A stretch of 64,000 nt of DNA from NCBI GenBank assembly GCA_963932145.1, contig OZ010600.1:54998720-55062719 (forward strand), given 5' to 3'. A program made the translations under genes and the position numbers. Every line of letters begins with the position of its first letter. The first letter of the stretch is position 1. The stretch comes from Acanthosepion lycidas. Lineage: Eukaryota; Mollusca; Cephalopoda; Sepiida; Sepiidae. The notes under the pieces are model-generated. The model was not told where the DNA came from. It saw nothing but the letters and a program-made list of their open reading frames with translations, and did not search any database. This document shows positions 1-11,255 of the stretch, piece by piece.

Positions 1-41
<41 letters not shown>
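1..41. repeat. (AT)n microsatellite at window edge
   Basis: Uninterrupted AT dinucleotides run from the first base, so the tract probably continues outside the window. Confidence 0.95.
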
Positions 42-42
<1 letters not shown>

Positions 43-898
43 GTATGTATGTATATGAATATACGTTTATGGCCAAGTTATGTAAGTATTCATCTGTAAT
101 CGAATACTTGATGGCCGGGTGTGCAATACCCTTAACTAGGACCTGTCTGATTAGATAACAGTTCAGCGTACGTTGGAAATTGATGTCATTAAATATAGCG
201 TCTGTTGAGAAGAGGTCTCAGTGGAACAGCGCACTTGATAATGGATGAAACGGAGTAATAACGTCGACGTTACAGTTTGTTCTGCAAAGGTAAATGGCTG
301 GGCCGGTGTTGATATGAAGTGGCGGCGAGCTTGTCGATCAGTAGAAGAGGCTGGGCGACGGCATTTAAAACGACCGCAATGCGATGTTTCTTTCCTTTAA
401 GAGACTAGGAATTATCCAAGTCGAGTGGGCAGGGAATCGCTGACCGAACGAATGAGCAAGGGAAAACGGAGATTTGATGCTTGTAGAGGTAGATACTGAC
501 GGGAAATCTAATGGAGAAGGTGACAATGTCGAGAGATTTGGAGCATATTGGATATTTAGATCAATAGCCTGCTAGACGGCCGGGATGGATGGACGGACGG
601 ATGGACGGATGGCGGGCAACGTCCGTTTCCAGCTAGACGTTTGGCCTCGGCCGCTGGCTCTTCTCGATCAGAAAATTGAAGATGGTCATCACAACGGATA
701 AAATATCTCTGAATAAAACCCCCTCCCGCCCAAGGGTGAAGACAAAAAGTGTTGAAATAAAAGGGAGATAATTTACAACTGCTTCATTGTCTTCTTTTAC
801 GCCTTCAAAAAAGCACATATTTACGCTAACATATTTATTTAATGTCCATTAGGCAAGTGTACAAAAGCATACATGCCTTCAGGATACGTTAATTGATC
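42..898. other. No gene recognised
   Basis: Mixed-composition DNA with no convincing reading frame on either strand. The only structure is a short degenerate tetranucleotide run of ATGG and ACGG near 573-617. Confidence 0.6.
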
Positions 899-970
899 TT
901 ATACACACACACACACACACACACACACAAATACGTTTTACAGTCATATCACGTTGAAATACCGATTCTC

Positions 971-1012
<42 letters not shown>
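899..1012. repeat. (CA)n and (TA)n microsatellites
   Basis: An AC run at about 901-928 and a TA run at about 972-1011, separated by 43 bp of unique sequence. Reading frames here translate the repeats only. Confidence 0.9.
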
Positions 1013-1014
<2 letters not shown>

Positions 1015-1017
<3 letters not shown>

Positions 1018-1170
1018 ATTAACTGATTTAAAAATATCGTTCCAAAATTCGCTTGAAGATGAAACAGAACTATTGTTTTTAATTTAATTAGGTAATTAAA
1101 TTTGAAGTACTTTGCTTCGGTTTTTGAAACATGGTAATTTTTGTGTAGCGAAAGAAAATACACCTTTTTT
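1015..1170 (+). repeat. Dispersed AT-rich repeat fragment
   Basis: This segment matches, with divergence, the reverse complement of 5625-5890. Shared blocks include TTCCAAAATTC, GAAGATGAAAC-type sequence, TTTTTGAAACATG and TGTAGCGA. The family also has pieces at 44757-44840 and 54519-54610, and its copies abut (TA)n tracts. It may be the non-coding end of a Penelope-like element, because relatives elsewhere in the window adjoin such coding relics. That origin is inference. Confidence 0.5.
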
Positions 1171-1189
1171 AAATATATATATTTATTGC

Positions 1190-1285
1190 TGACATCCCCT
1201 GATGAGTAGATGCAGCAAGTGCTGGAGTGTCCGTCTATGAATCTGTAGAGTCAGGATGGCGAAGGTAACATCAATCAGCTAAGTA
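1190..1285. repeat. Dispersed repeat, copy 1
   Basis: This shares the block GTAACATCAATCAGCTAAGT and the preceding GAGTC-GGATG context with 2108-2205. The two copies are about 900 bp apart in the same orientation. No coding capacity or family is recognised. Confidence 0.5.
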
Positions 1286-1287
1286 AT

Positions 1288-1289
<2 letters not shown>

Positions 1290-1351
<62 letters not shown>

Positions 1352-1539
1352 ATTAATTATATTAATTATATTATATATATTATATTATATATATTATATT
1401 ATATTATATTATATTATATTATATTATATATATTATTAATTATATTAATGCTCTGTAAATTTACACTGAGCACTATTTTGTAAAAAATGAAATAAAATAA
1501 GAACACTGGATTACATATCTTACTGTTCTTTCTTTTTTT

Positions 1540-1619
<80 letters not shown>

Positions 1620-1670
1620 AAATTAATGTTATGAACGTTTGAATTTATATTCTTTTCGTTCTTTTACATT

Positions 1671-1748
<78 letters not shown>
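1290..1748. repeat. AT microsatellite cluster
   Basis: (AT)n at about 1290-1347, TATAT/TATTA arrays at about 1369-1440, (TA)n at about 1546-1613 and (TA)n at about 1673-1748. A GAGCACTATTTT-type motif at about 1469 recurs at many other loci in the window. Confidence 0.9.
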
Positions 1749-1752
<4 letters not shown>

Positions 1753-2643
1753 GCTACACAAAAAATGAAAATTTTAGATTTACTATATGATGAAAAAAAT
1801 TAACTGCATTTTTTACTATATGAGTGAATTAAAAAATGTACTAACATAAAATTTTGGAATCATTTGTTATTCCAGGATACCGCAGTTATCAAACTTTCAA
1901 ACTTTCAACCTGAAGTGATTGTTCCCGTTAGGAAAAGACTTAGGGACTGAAAAATGTCATGAATTTTCTTCAATTTGACCATCACATCTAACGTTTGTGT
2001 TTTTGTCCTCGTTTAATCTCCTAAATTTCTATCCTTTGCTTTTGTTTTAAATAACTAACAAAAATTCCGACAATTGCATAAACTGTACCAAATTTCATAT
2101 ATTTTGTGGGGCCCCTGTACCCACTGAAGATTGAACGGAGAGTTCCGACTACGAAACTATGGAGTCGGGATGCTAAAGGTAACATCAATCAGCTAAGTGA
2201 CAAACCTTTTACCTAACATATGTATTTTTTCTTTTTTTTTCCTCAATAATTTTAAAATTTTAAACTTAATATAGATTAAATTTACATTTTTGAAATGGGT
2301 AGTTTTTAATTTTAATTCCAAATTTTATCGTACAATTTAATACTTATTAGAATAAATTCTATTTTAGTATAAATCCGACTTTAAAGCATTTAATAGTTAT
2401 TATAACCTTACTTTGTTGTCAAGTTTTTTGAATTCTCGTATACTTGTATTTTGATTGGTCATTTCAGCTCACGTGACAGCGTTTCCCCTTACGAGGGGTG
2501 GTTAATTAATTTGAACCTTTTAAAACCTCTATTCTACAATCTACATTCAACATCATCACTTGATAAGACACCAGAGGGGTTGTACAAAATGGCTATTTTT
2601 GTAGTGATTTTATAACATATTTATGTTATATTTTTTAAATAAA

Positions 2644-2649
<6 letters not shown>
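1749..2649. other. No gene; second copy of dispersed repeat
   Basis: AT-rich sequence without a usable reading frame. Positions 2108-2205 repeat the block seen at 1190-1285, here beginning with GGGGCCCCTG. Nothing else is recognised. Confidence 0.5.
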
Positions 2650-2712
<63 letters not shown>

Positions 2713-2714
<2 letters not shown>

Positions 2715-2997
2715 CGGCTGTAACAGCAAAATTGTCCAAATCGTGTAAAAGCAAAATTGATCAATTGTTAGATTAAGCTTTGAGCCGCTGTATCTTAGAA
2801 ATGATTAAATATATCTTACTGGAATTCTCCGGGGTTTTATAACACTACTGGACTCTACTTTGAGCAAGAAGAATGTATAATTACTTTCCAAGCTTAACAG
2901 AATAATCGTCATGAAATCGATCATAAATGAAAATGACATGTTCATTATTAATTAATCATAGCTAAGGATCGGAAGCTCATGAAAGATTGAAATAAAG

Positions 2998-3040
<43 letters not shown>

Positions 3041-3686
3041 CCAGGATCATTTTCCAACTTATTCAAGCTCATCTTCGCCCTCTCTAACCTTCTAACTTTC
3101 TGTCCTGGAGTAACAAGGTGTCTCACAGGTTTCACGTACGATCTTATTTCCAAGTCATTTTCACTGCTTTTTGGATTGTCATAGCTGGAACTTCTCTCTC
3201 ATGTGTCAAACATCTTATGGGCTGAGTTAGATATTTTCTAATTGATCTCTAAGTTGAAATGACGATCCCTCTTCCTGTTGCGACCTAACGATCCAGTTCT
3301 CTTTACTGTTCCTACTTTTTTAAAATTTATTCACCATTCTCTTGATGGTTCTTGAATGGACTTTGAAGATGGAAGCCAGAGTATGAATGTTGGTACCATT
3401 ACTGAAGGCCTCAATGATCTTTTTCCTCTCACCATTGCTCAGTTGGGAAGGCATAGTAGGGCTGACACAAAACGATTTTAACCCGTTCTTTTTGTAACTG
3501 AATAACTCAAGGGATTTTTCCGTGATTCTTACAACAAATTGTGTCAAGATGGCTAAACGTTTTATCTGAAAACCTTAAAAAAAGAAACTCATTTGGTTTA
3601 GTGTTTTTTTTATATATATTAAACATTCTGTGGGATACAGAATTATGCTGTTAAACTATTTGGACAATTTTGCTATTACATCCGAT
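2713..3686 (-). mobile_element. Decayed Tc1/mariner-type DNA transposon
   Basis: The outer ends are inverted copies. CGGCTGTAACAGCAAAATTG with GTCCAAAT opens at about 2715. The right end near 3640-3685 reads, on the minus strand, CGGATGTAATAGCAAAATTG with GTCCAAAT. Between them a transposase relic runs on the minus strand. The element is shorter than the usual 1.3 kb or more, so the catalytic part appears deleted or too decayed to read. Its central (TA)n tract at 3001-3034 interrupts the coding relic. The TA target duplication cannot be judged because the flanks are themselves (TA)n. Confidence 0.75.
3040..3547 (-). pseudogene. Transposase N-terminal relic, Tc1/mariner superfamily
   Basis: The open part (3547 down to 3320, 75 residues) contains a helix-turn-helix of the homeodomain-like kind. 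LSNGERKKIIEAFSNG is followed by IHTLASIFKVHSRTIKRMV, which would bind the terminal repeats. Beyond the stop, translation continues with DLEIRSYVKPVRHLVTPGQK and RRLERAKMSLNKLE. That matches the linker between the second DNA-binding helix group and the catalytic domain in IS630/Tc1/mariner transposases. The DDE residues are not visible. The relic lies inside an element with recognisable terminal inverted repeats, which supports the call. Stops and frameshifts make it non-functional. Confidence 0.65.
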
Positions 3687-3872
3687 ATATATACATATAT
3701 ATAAGTATGAAGAAGGCTTTGAAAGTACTGTCTCCTGATTATTTTCATGAAAACTACTTTCGTTAGAGGCAGTTTCCGCATCCGCTTTCATTCGCTTACC
3801 TACGATTAGTCTGATATATAGATTTTCATATATATATATATATATATATGTTATTCATTTTTTGACATTAAA

Positions 3873-4009
3873 ACATGTTAAAAATTGCTACATAATGCAG
3901 ATTATGTTTCAACATTACAAATGTGTCTCGTCAATCGATGTTAAACTATTGGCGGCACATTTGTAGTGTTAGAATATATTTGCCATTATGTAGCGATTTT
4001 TAACATATT
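3873..4009. repeat. Inverted-repeat (MITE-like) element
   Basis: Two arms of about 53 bp (3873-3925 and 3956-4009) are near-perfect reverse complements around a 30-bp centre. ATGTTAAAAATTGCTACATA in the left arm pairs with TATGTAGCGATTTTTAACAT in the right. It has no coding capacity, so a non-autonomous DNA transposon or a fold-back duplication is likely. Confidence 0.75.
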
Positions 4010-4114
4010 CTAATATCCTAAAATAAATAATATTTAGCTCTACTCTGTATTAAGCCCTCTTTAAAATTTAATGTTAGTTATAATGGAATTATACTACATT
4101 TGTTCTCATTTTAC

Positions 4115-4117
<3 letters not shown>

Positions 4118-4170
<53 letters not shown>
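4118..4170. repeat. (TA)n-(TG)n microsatellite
   Basis: TA dinucleotides pass directly into TG dinucleotides. Just downstream, 4171-4235 holds two imperfect copies of a roughly 32-bp sequence (TCAACGAATACTC and TCAACAAATACTC). Confidence 0.9.
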
Positions 4171-4171
<1 letters not shown>

Positions 4172-4235
4172 ATATCAACGAATACTCTTTGCCACTTTTG
4201 TGATGTCAACAAATACTCGTTGTCACTTTCGTAAT

Positions 4236-5284
4236 GCTCGTTGTAGTAGAGACTTTGTAATCTCAGCACAGATACAATTATAGTAACGCCGTTGAACAAT
4301 GATGGTGTCAGACGCATTCGAATATCACCCATATTATTTGTACTTGCTCGATAATACTCGCTCGAATAGTAATCACCGAATAATGATCTGAATAGAGAAA
4401 TAGTATAGTGTGTAGTGTAGAGAATAGCGGTCCGTATAGTAATAGAGGATAGAGTAGAAATGGAGATCCGTATGGTATAGAGGATAGACTAGAAATAGCA
4501 ATCAATTAGACGTCACGCTACCTTCCATATATGCGTTTCCTCTATGGTCACGTGGTCTACTTAATTCAATAATGGGATCGCCTGTGTTTGCTCACTGGCG
4601 ATCTATGTTCAAACTCAAGTGTCGACAGCGACACTTTATTCCTATATAACAACGACATTTGTTAAATCCGATTAGAATACTTGCATTTTCTTATTTTGCG
4701 TGACTGTTTGCCTCTGACTAGAGGTAAACGTTCTTCTGGGTTAGCGTTATTTGATAGTCAGGGATCCGAACTTAAAGTAACTCCCGAGGAGTCTATCTCA
4801 TCAGCAGGTGTATAAGATCAGGGCTACTGCATCAGGGCAGGTTGATTTTTCACGTTGTTTAGAAAATCAACACTGCACTCAATGGCAAAACTTGGATTTG
4901 AACCATTAAGTATTGACACCAAGAGTTAGATTTATAGCATTTACAAATCGTTGAGCATTTAATTTTAAAGATAACCTGAAAAAAAAGTGTACAGAAGTCC
5001 CTAATTCCTGCAGGTTTTTCTCACAAACTGACTCCGGAGTTTTACTATTTCAAGAACAAACCCAAATAAAGTTCAATGGAAAAATATTTTATTCCTATAT
5101 AACATATCTAATATATGAAGTGAATTAAATCGGACAAATATTTTAATATATTTTCTGTTTATACTTTCTTTTCTTTTTTTATTGGTACACCTATTTGAAT
5201 AAATGCTCTTTTCATTTAATTAAGTGGTATTAATTACATTTACCGGCCTGAATGTTCGAGAAAATTATGTCGAAAATATGCGTC
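4236..5284. other. No gene recognised
   Basis: No convincing coding sequence. 4380-4500 contains loose repeats of ATAGAGGATAGA-like sequence. The remainder is AT-rich and unassigned. Confidence 0.5.
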
Positions 5285-5345
5285 CTCCGTCGATATGACG
5301 GTTCCGTGTAGGATAAAGGTTCGATTCATGTTAGAGGATGCATAT
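5285..5345 (+). repeat. tRNA-derived SINE fragment
   Basis: GACGGTTCCGTGTAGGATA followed by a B-box-like GGTTCGATTCATG. The same block is present in reverse complement at 58421-58545, where an A-box is also visible. Only the B-box half survives here. Confidence 0.5.
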
Positions 5346-5520
5346 TTTATACGAAATTTCTCCGACCCTCTGATGATTGCGTGAAAACACATGAAACTTT
5401 TAGTTGTGGTCGGCCATTGTTTAATGGGAAGTTAATTAAAGTATCTTACGGCTCTGACAGGACATCTGACATCTTTCTCCGGTGTATGTCTATAGCAGAC
5501 TGCCATCGGAGATGCTTATT

Positions 5521-5550
5521 CTATATATATATATATATATATATATACAC

Positions 5551-5617
<67 letters not shown>
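5521..5617. repeat. (TA)n-(GT)n microsatellite
   Basis: TA run at 5522-5546 and about 28 GT units at 5554-5616. Reading frames across it encode only Tyr-Ile and Val-Cys repeats. Confidence 0.95.
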
Positions 5618-5620
<3 letters not shown>

Positions 5621-5624
5621 ATAT

Positions 5625-5890
5625 AGAAAAATAGGAAAGAACCGTTAGGTTAATAATCCAAAGGTCTTTAGTATTTTTGTTTTTATTTTTAAAAAACAGT
5701 GCTCAATACATAAGTAGAGCCTAAATTATAATTATTTTTTTAAAATATGATTCCATCGCTACATAAAAATTCACATGTTTCAAAAACAGGAGCTAAAACT
5801 TCAATTTAAATATAAAAATTAAATTGAATTAAAGTATCAAGCTTTGGTTTCATCCTCAAGTGAATTTTGGAATAAATAATCTTGAAATTT

Positions 5891-5945
<55 letters not shown>
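5625..5945 (-). repeat. Dispersed AT-rich repeat with (AT)n tail
   Basis: On the minus strand this is the longest copy of the family also found at 1015-1170, 44757-44840 and 54519-54610. It carries a TATTGAGCACTGTTTTTT motif, and the block at about 5630 reads GGTTAATAATCCAAAGG on the plus strand. It ends at an (AT)n tract at 5892-5945. No protein is encoded. Confidence 0.55.
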
Positions 5946-5949
<4 letters not shown>

Positions 5950-6507
5950 CAGTATCAATCTGGCGACTACTTCAAGAATAGCGGTGGGGGGTTTCTGCGT
6001 AGATTATAAGCAAATGCGACGCCGTTTTCTATGAAGAATTCCAGAATCTATTTAGGAATGGGTTTCCGTTTCCTTCTGAAGTCATTTTCAGTCTCTCTCA
6101 TTCCCGTTAACCTCCTTTCCATCTTAGTGGCGTCATCGCCTTGTCTGTGGTGAATTGATTTTTTTTTTAAATCTGTCGGGGCTTTTTCGGGTCAGTGTGT
6201 TTGTAAGCACAGCAACGACGGTGTTTTTACGACGGAAGTAATCATTCTCATTTGCAATAAAAAAAAAAAAAAAAAATTTTTTTTAAAATTAAACATTCAC
6301 GTCTATCCAATTTATACTGACCTGTGAACTGCCTATCGAGAAGTGTGTAACTGAAGAGTGTGTTGTTCTTCTGTATGTGTGCGTGTGGTGTGTATGTGTA
6401 TGTGTGTGTAGCTGGAGGACATTTTCTCACATAGTTGGAGGACATTTTTCTTACTAATACGAACGCCAGACCTATGAACTTGCCGATGGAGAAGCATGGA
6501 ACTAAAG
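5946..6507. other. No gene recognised
   Basis: Mixed sequence with an A/T homopolymer junction at about 6259-6290. A short GTGT-rich stretch at 6375-6410 precedes the large GT/GTT array. Confidence 0.5.
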
Positions 6508-7350
6508 TGTGTGTGTGTGCGTGTTGCTGTTGTAGTTGTTGTTGGTAGTGTTGTTGTTGCTGCTGCTGCTTGTGTGTGTGTGTTGCTGTTGTTGGTGGTG
6601 GTGGTGTTGTTGTTGCTGCTGCTTATGTGTGTGTGTGTGTTGCTGTTGTTGTTTTTGGTAGTGTTGTTATTGTTGTTGTTGTTGCTGCTTGTATGTGTGT
6701 GTTGCTGTTGTTGTTGTTGGTAGTGTTGTTGCTGTTGTTGTTGTTGTTGTTGCTTGTGTGTGTGTTGCTGTTGTTGTTGGTAGTGTTGTTGTTGTTTCAG
6801 TTGTTGTTGTTGTTGCTGCTGGTTGTGTATGTGTGTTGCTGTTGTTGTTGGTAGAGTTGTTGTTGTTGCTGTTATTGTTGCTGCTGTCTGTATGTGTGTG
6901 TTGCTGTTGTTGTTGTTGGTAGTGTTGTTGTTGTTGCTGTTGTTGTTGTTGTTGTTGCTGCTGCTTGTGTGTGTGTGTTGCTGTTGTTGTTGTTGGTAGT
7001 GTTGTTGTTGTTGGTGTTGATGCTGTTGTTGTTGCTGCTGTTTGTGTGTGTGTTGCTGTTGTTGTTGTTGGTAGTGTTGTTGTTGTTGGTGTTGATGCTG
7101 TTGTTGCTGCTGTTTGTGTGTGTGTTGCTGTTGTTGTTGTTGGTAGTGTTGTTGTTGCTGCTGTTGTTGTTGTTGTTGTTGCTGCTGGTTGTGTGTGTGT
7201 GTGTTGCTGCTGTTGTTGTTGGTAGTGTTGTTGTTGTTGCTGCTTGTGTGTGTGTGTATCTGTGTTGATGTTGTTGTTGTTGTTGGTGGTGGTGGCGTTG
7301 TTATTGCCGCTGCTTGTGTGTGTGTGTGTGTGTGTTGCTGTTGTTGTTGT

Positions 7351-7384
<34 letters not shown>
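6508..7384. repeat. Compound GT / GTT minisatellite
   Basis: About 0.9 kb of alternating (GT)n and (GTT)n blocks with recurring GCTGTTGTTG and GGTAGTGTTG modules, giving an irregular unit of roughly 60-80 bp. Because neither (CA)n nor (CAA)n contains a stop, the minus strand stays open for 269 codons (7476 to 6667). It starts with MGCNSSKEKKK and then becomes Thr-His, Thr and Gln runs. I regard that frame as repeat translation, not a gene. Confidence 0.9.
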
Positions 7385-7386
<2 letters not shown>

Positions 7387-8192
7387 CGCGTGCCCCCTTT
7401 TTTTGTAGCACAATAGTTTTAAACAGTGTACATGGCTGGAGGACTTTTTTTTTTCCTTACTGCTATTGCAACCCATTCCTTATGCCTAAATACCGTCGCT
7501 ATTCTGTTATAATCTCCTTGAAGCTATTTCATTTGCTATAATGCAATCCCACGAAGCCATGACCGAGAAGGAATCTCTCAAGCGCCCAGGCTGCCATTTT
7601 TTACTTCAAAATTCAGACAACAGAAGAAGATGCGGATTTTGCTCTCGTTGTTAACAGCGCGGAAAGCCGGGGTCAAATTCTTGGTATCGCAGCAGCGGAC
7701 AGAGTAAATCTCTAAACATTTTTTTTAACTTCCGGCAAGCCTCGTTCTGGAGAACGTTGAAGCTGTATATATGTGCTTCCGGAAAGAAAGAAAAAAAACG
7801 ATAGAGGAAGCGATAGCGCCCTTGTGTGTTTAACATCTGCTTCAGTGAAATGGTATGGCAATATAAAAATCTATACCAGCACGAAATGATTACTTCTAGC
7901 AATAAAAATTGTAAAAAATTTTGGAAATTCCACGGATCTTGCTCTCTATGCTTAAAGGAAGTAGATATCATGAAAAACCTATTTTAAAAAAATGTTGAGG
8001 CATTAAAATACCATTTTGGCACTTTTCTACCTGCTTTATTTGAATGACCGGATGCGAATAGTTACGTAAAGTGTTGAAAGTGTAGATTAGCTGTAAAAAG
8101 ATAAATTTGCACTTGCACCAAAAAGTCACTGTTGTATAAAAAACCAGTGGGTAAAAAATTTAAAAATACTGTAGAAGGTCTACAGATTCCTG
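7385..8192. other. No gene recognised
   Basis: Unassigned sequence. A minus-strand frame of 106 codons at 7651-7971 resembles nothing I know and has no supporting signals. Confidence 0.4.
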
Positions 8193-8205
8193 ATGCTGCT
8201 GCTGC

Positions 8206-8239
<34 letters not shown>

Positions 8240-8396
8240 CCTTTCATTTTCGTTGTATACTCATGTCCTTCCGGGTCCCAACCTGATATCTATGGTCAAA
8301 AATGGCATCATGGCATTTTCAACTGAGCATTATTTGTAAAAAAAATAAAATAAAATAAAATAAACTAAGACCTCACTGATTTTACATAGATAAAGC

Positions 8397-8397
<1 letters not shown>
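8193..8397 (-). mobile_element. 3' UTR fragment of Dong/R4-like LINE, with (TAA)n
   Basis: An AAT run (about 8208-8240) abuts sequence reading CCTTCCGGGTCCCAACCTGA and then AAAATGGCATCATGGC. This is the same 3' untranslated block that begins every other copy of the LINE in this region. The copy is truncated to about 150 bp and ends at the next TTA tract. Confidence 0.65.
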
Positions 8398-8445
<48 letters not shown>

Positions 8446-9505
8446 TTCTTTGATTTCTAGCGTTTACACATTTCTTTCCGGGTCTCGCCCAGGGACCTAA
8501 GGTTAGAAATGGCAGCATGACACTTTCCACTAACAAAAAAAAAAACAATTACATAGATAAATCCCTTCGTGAAAGTGTGGGCTGTACTTGTCAGAACAAT
8601 TTTTGTATCTCTTTGAGGCATGGACTTCCAGGAATCCCTCCAATTAGTCTACTGGAATTTTTTCCAACCAGTCCTAGGGCTCCAACTACCACAGGGATTG
8701 TTGATGTTCCCATATGCCACATTTTCGAGATTTCTATTTCAAGGTCCTTGTATTTTGACAGCTTTTTGAATATCTTCAAAGATACACTGCAGTCAGCAGG
8801 GACTGCCATATCAATAAGGAGGCACCGTTTTTGTTTGTGGTCTTTAATAACAATATCTGGTCGGTTGGCCTTGATTGTTCTGTCAGTGTGAATTGTGTAG
8901 TCCCATAGAATTGTAACAGGTCCTATCTCCGTAACCGGGTCTGGGTGGTGTTCATACCAGTTTCTTTCAGTTTCCTTCCCGTAGAAGTTGCAGATTTTCC
9001 AGTGCAGATATTGGCCCGCTCTGTCATGCCGGGTTTTATATTCAATGGGTGCCAACATCGTGCAACCTGATACAAGATGATCAATCGTTTCTGGATATCT
9101 ATCACAGAATCTGCATTTTGGGCTGACACAATATTTTAGTATATGTGCTTGATAATTCCTAGTTAGCAAGCATCGGTCCTGTGCAGCAAGGATAAAACCT
9201 TCAGTTTCCGCTTTCAACCCTGCACTGCGTAGCCACTGATGAGTACGGGTTTTGTCTACATCAGCTTGTTTGGTACGGGCAGAGTATTGGCCATGAAGCG
9301 GTTTATCTTGCCATCGCTTCTGTATCTGGTCGGTTGCATTCGTCTTTGCTGTCTTTTTTGTTTTTTTTTTTGTTTTATTTCTATTTTTATTTTTTTTTTT
9401 AAGTATTTTGCAGTTTCATCCGGTGTATTGTGCTGTACTTGCATTTTGAATTTGTTGGCTTCTTTTATTACGGAGTAAAGACGCTTACTACTTTCATGTT
9501 CCTTG
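8398..9505 (-). mobile_element. Dong/R4-like LINE, 5'-truncated copy A
   Basis: The element runs on the minus strand. Its 3' end is a TAA microsatellite (plus-strand TTA run, 8398-8444), followed inward by about 150 bp of 3' UTR and then the C-terminal coding region. The truncated 5' end abuts the next TTA tract at 9512-9548. It is the best-preserved member of a head-to-tail series with five relatives (8193-8397, 9512-9996, 9997-10290, 10288-11255, 11256-11690). Dong of silkworm and related R4-clade LINEs are known to insert in TAA repeats. The layout here fits that habit. Confidence 0.75.
8591..9444 (-). pseudogene. LINE C-terminus: CCHC knuckle plus restriction-like endonuclease
   Basis: The main frame (9217 to 8591, 208 residues) contains a zinc knuckle of form C-x2-C-x8-H-x4-C (CRFCDRYPETIDHLVSGC). 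Downstream comes a PD-(D/E)xK-like nuclease core with RPDIVIKDHKQ followed by LLIDMAVP. In R2/R4/Dong-type LINEs this C-terminal pair cuts the target DNA for target-primed reverse transcription. The start is not a true initiator. An upstream frame at 9444-9256 contains LHGQY-related residues in another frame, so at least one frameshift separates it from the knuckle. The reverse transcriptase itself has been lost by 5' truncation. Shorter coding relics of the same region occur at 9719-9955, 10513-11180, 11264-11690 and 31267-31740. Confidence 0.75.
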
Positions 9506-9508
9506 ACG

Positions 9509-9511
<3 letters not shown>

Positions 9512-9549
<38 letters not shown>

Positions 9550-9996
9550 CATTGACTTCTGTTGTACACACATTTCCTTCCGGGTCCCAACCAGAGACCT
9601 AAGGTCAGAAATGGCTTCATAACATTTTTCACTGATCATTTTTGTAAAAACAAACAAAAAACTGATATCACACACATTTTACATGGATAAAACCCTACGT
9701 AATGTGTGAGATGTACTTGTGAGTACAATTTTTTGGCATTTCTTTAAGGCTACCAGGAATCCCTTCAATCAATTTCTCGGAACCTTTTCCAGTCAATCTG
9801 AGTGCTCCAGCGACAACTGGAATTATTCATCCACTTCAAGATCCTTGTATTTTGATAGTTTTTGGAAATATCTTTATGCATTACAATCTGTAGGGACCGT
9901 CATGTCAACAAAGAGAGCACATTATATTTTTGTAGTGTTTGATCACGATGTCTGAGCGATTGTTTAGTCTGTGTGTATTATATATCCCCATACACT
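9512..9996 (-). mobile_element. Dong/R4-like LINE, copy B fragment
   Basis: A TTA run at about 9512-9548 is followed by the family 3' UTR (CCTTCCGGGTCCCAACCAG, AGAAATGGC) and a decayed C-terminal stretch. The copy ends where the next TTA tract starts. Confidence 0.65.
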
Positions 9997-10018
9997 TATT
10001 ATTATTATTATTATTATA

Positions 10019-10060
<42 letters not shown>

Positions 10061-10288
10061 TTCTTTGATTTCTGGCGTTTACAAATTTCTAAGGTTAGAA
10101 ATGGCAGCATGACACTTTCCACTGACAAAAAAAAAAAAAATTACATAGATAAAGCCCTTCGTAAAGTGTGGGCTGTACTTGTCAGAACAATTTTTTGTAT
10201 CTCTTTGAGGCATGGACTTCCAGGAATCCCTTCAATTAGTCTACTGCAATCTTTTCCAACCAGTCCTAGAGCTCAAACTACAACTGGG

Positions 10289-10290
<2 letters not shown>
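9997..10290 (-). mobile_element. Dong/R4-like LINE, copy C fragment
   Basis: A TTA tract at 9997-10060 is followed by about 230 bp closely matching the 3' end of copy A (GGCATGGACTTCCAGGAATC). It then stops abruptly at the ATT tract starting at about 10289. Confidence 0.7.
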
Positions 10291-10337
<47 letters not shown>

Positions 10338-11255
10338 ATTTCTGGTGTATACTGATTTCTTTCCAGGTCCCATCTAGAAACTTATCGTCAGAAATGGCAT
10401 AAGGACATTTTCCACTGTACATTTTTGCAAAATTGAAAAAGAAAAACATAAAAATAAAACAGCATAAAATACTCATTTTACATTAGATAAAGGCCTTCGT
10501 AGTGTCTGAGTTGTGCTTGTAAGATGCATTTTCTATTTCCTTAAAGCCGGGATAGCTTCAGTGAGTCTCTCAGAAGCTTTACCAATCAAAATCCGGAATT
10601 CCAAACACAAATGGAATTGTTGGTGCTTTCATGTACCAATTTTTTTGATTCTGTATTTTGATATATTTTTTTTAAATATCTTCAAAGCTATATCACAGTC
10701 CGCGGGAAGTTCGATGTCTATAAGAAATCAAATTTTGTTTTTTTTAGTATTTAATCACTTAATGTCTAGGCGATTAGATTTGATGTCTCGAGCAGTGTGT
10801 ATTGGAAATGTAAACTTCCATTTTTATGTTACAGGTTCTGTGTCTGTAACTGGGTCTGAGTGATGTTCTTAACAATTTCCTTAAATTTCCTTCCCATAAA
10901 AGTTTCAGATTTTTCAATGCACCACCCTGTGAGGCCGTGTTTCATAATCGGTGGTTGCTAATATCGTGTTTATAGCAGTTTCTTGCAGTTTCCTTCACGT
11001 AAAAGTGGCATATTTTCCAGTCCAGTCCGCTCTATCATGCCGAGTTTTATATTCACTTGCTGCTAACACCGTGGAACCTGATACAAGATGGTCAAATGTT
11101 TCTGAATATTTATCACAGAATCTGCATATGGAGTCAACACAATTTTTCACTATGCGTCCTTGGTAATTTCTAGTTAGCAAGCGTTGCTCTATTATGATAG
11201 CTATTACTAATTGGTCTAATATTATACTTATTATTATAGTTATAATTATAGTTAT
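10288..11255 (-). mobile_element. Dong/R4-like LINE, copy D, decayed
   Basis: An ATT tract at 10289-10334, then a more diverged 3' UTR and a C-terminal region reaching the knuckle area. At 10995-11180 the minus frame reads CRFCDKYSETFDHLVSGS, where the last Cys of the knuckle is replaced by Ser. The copy is clearly dead. Confidence 0.6.
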
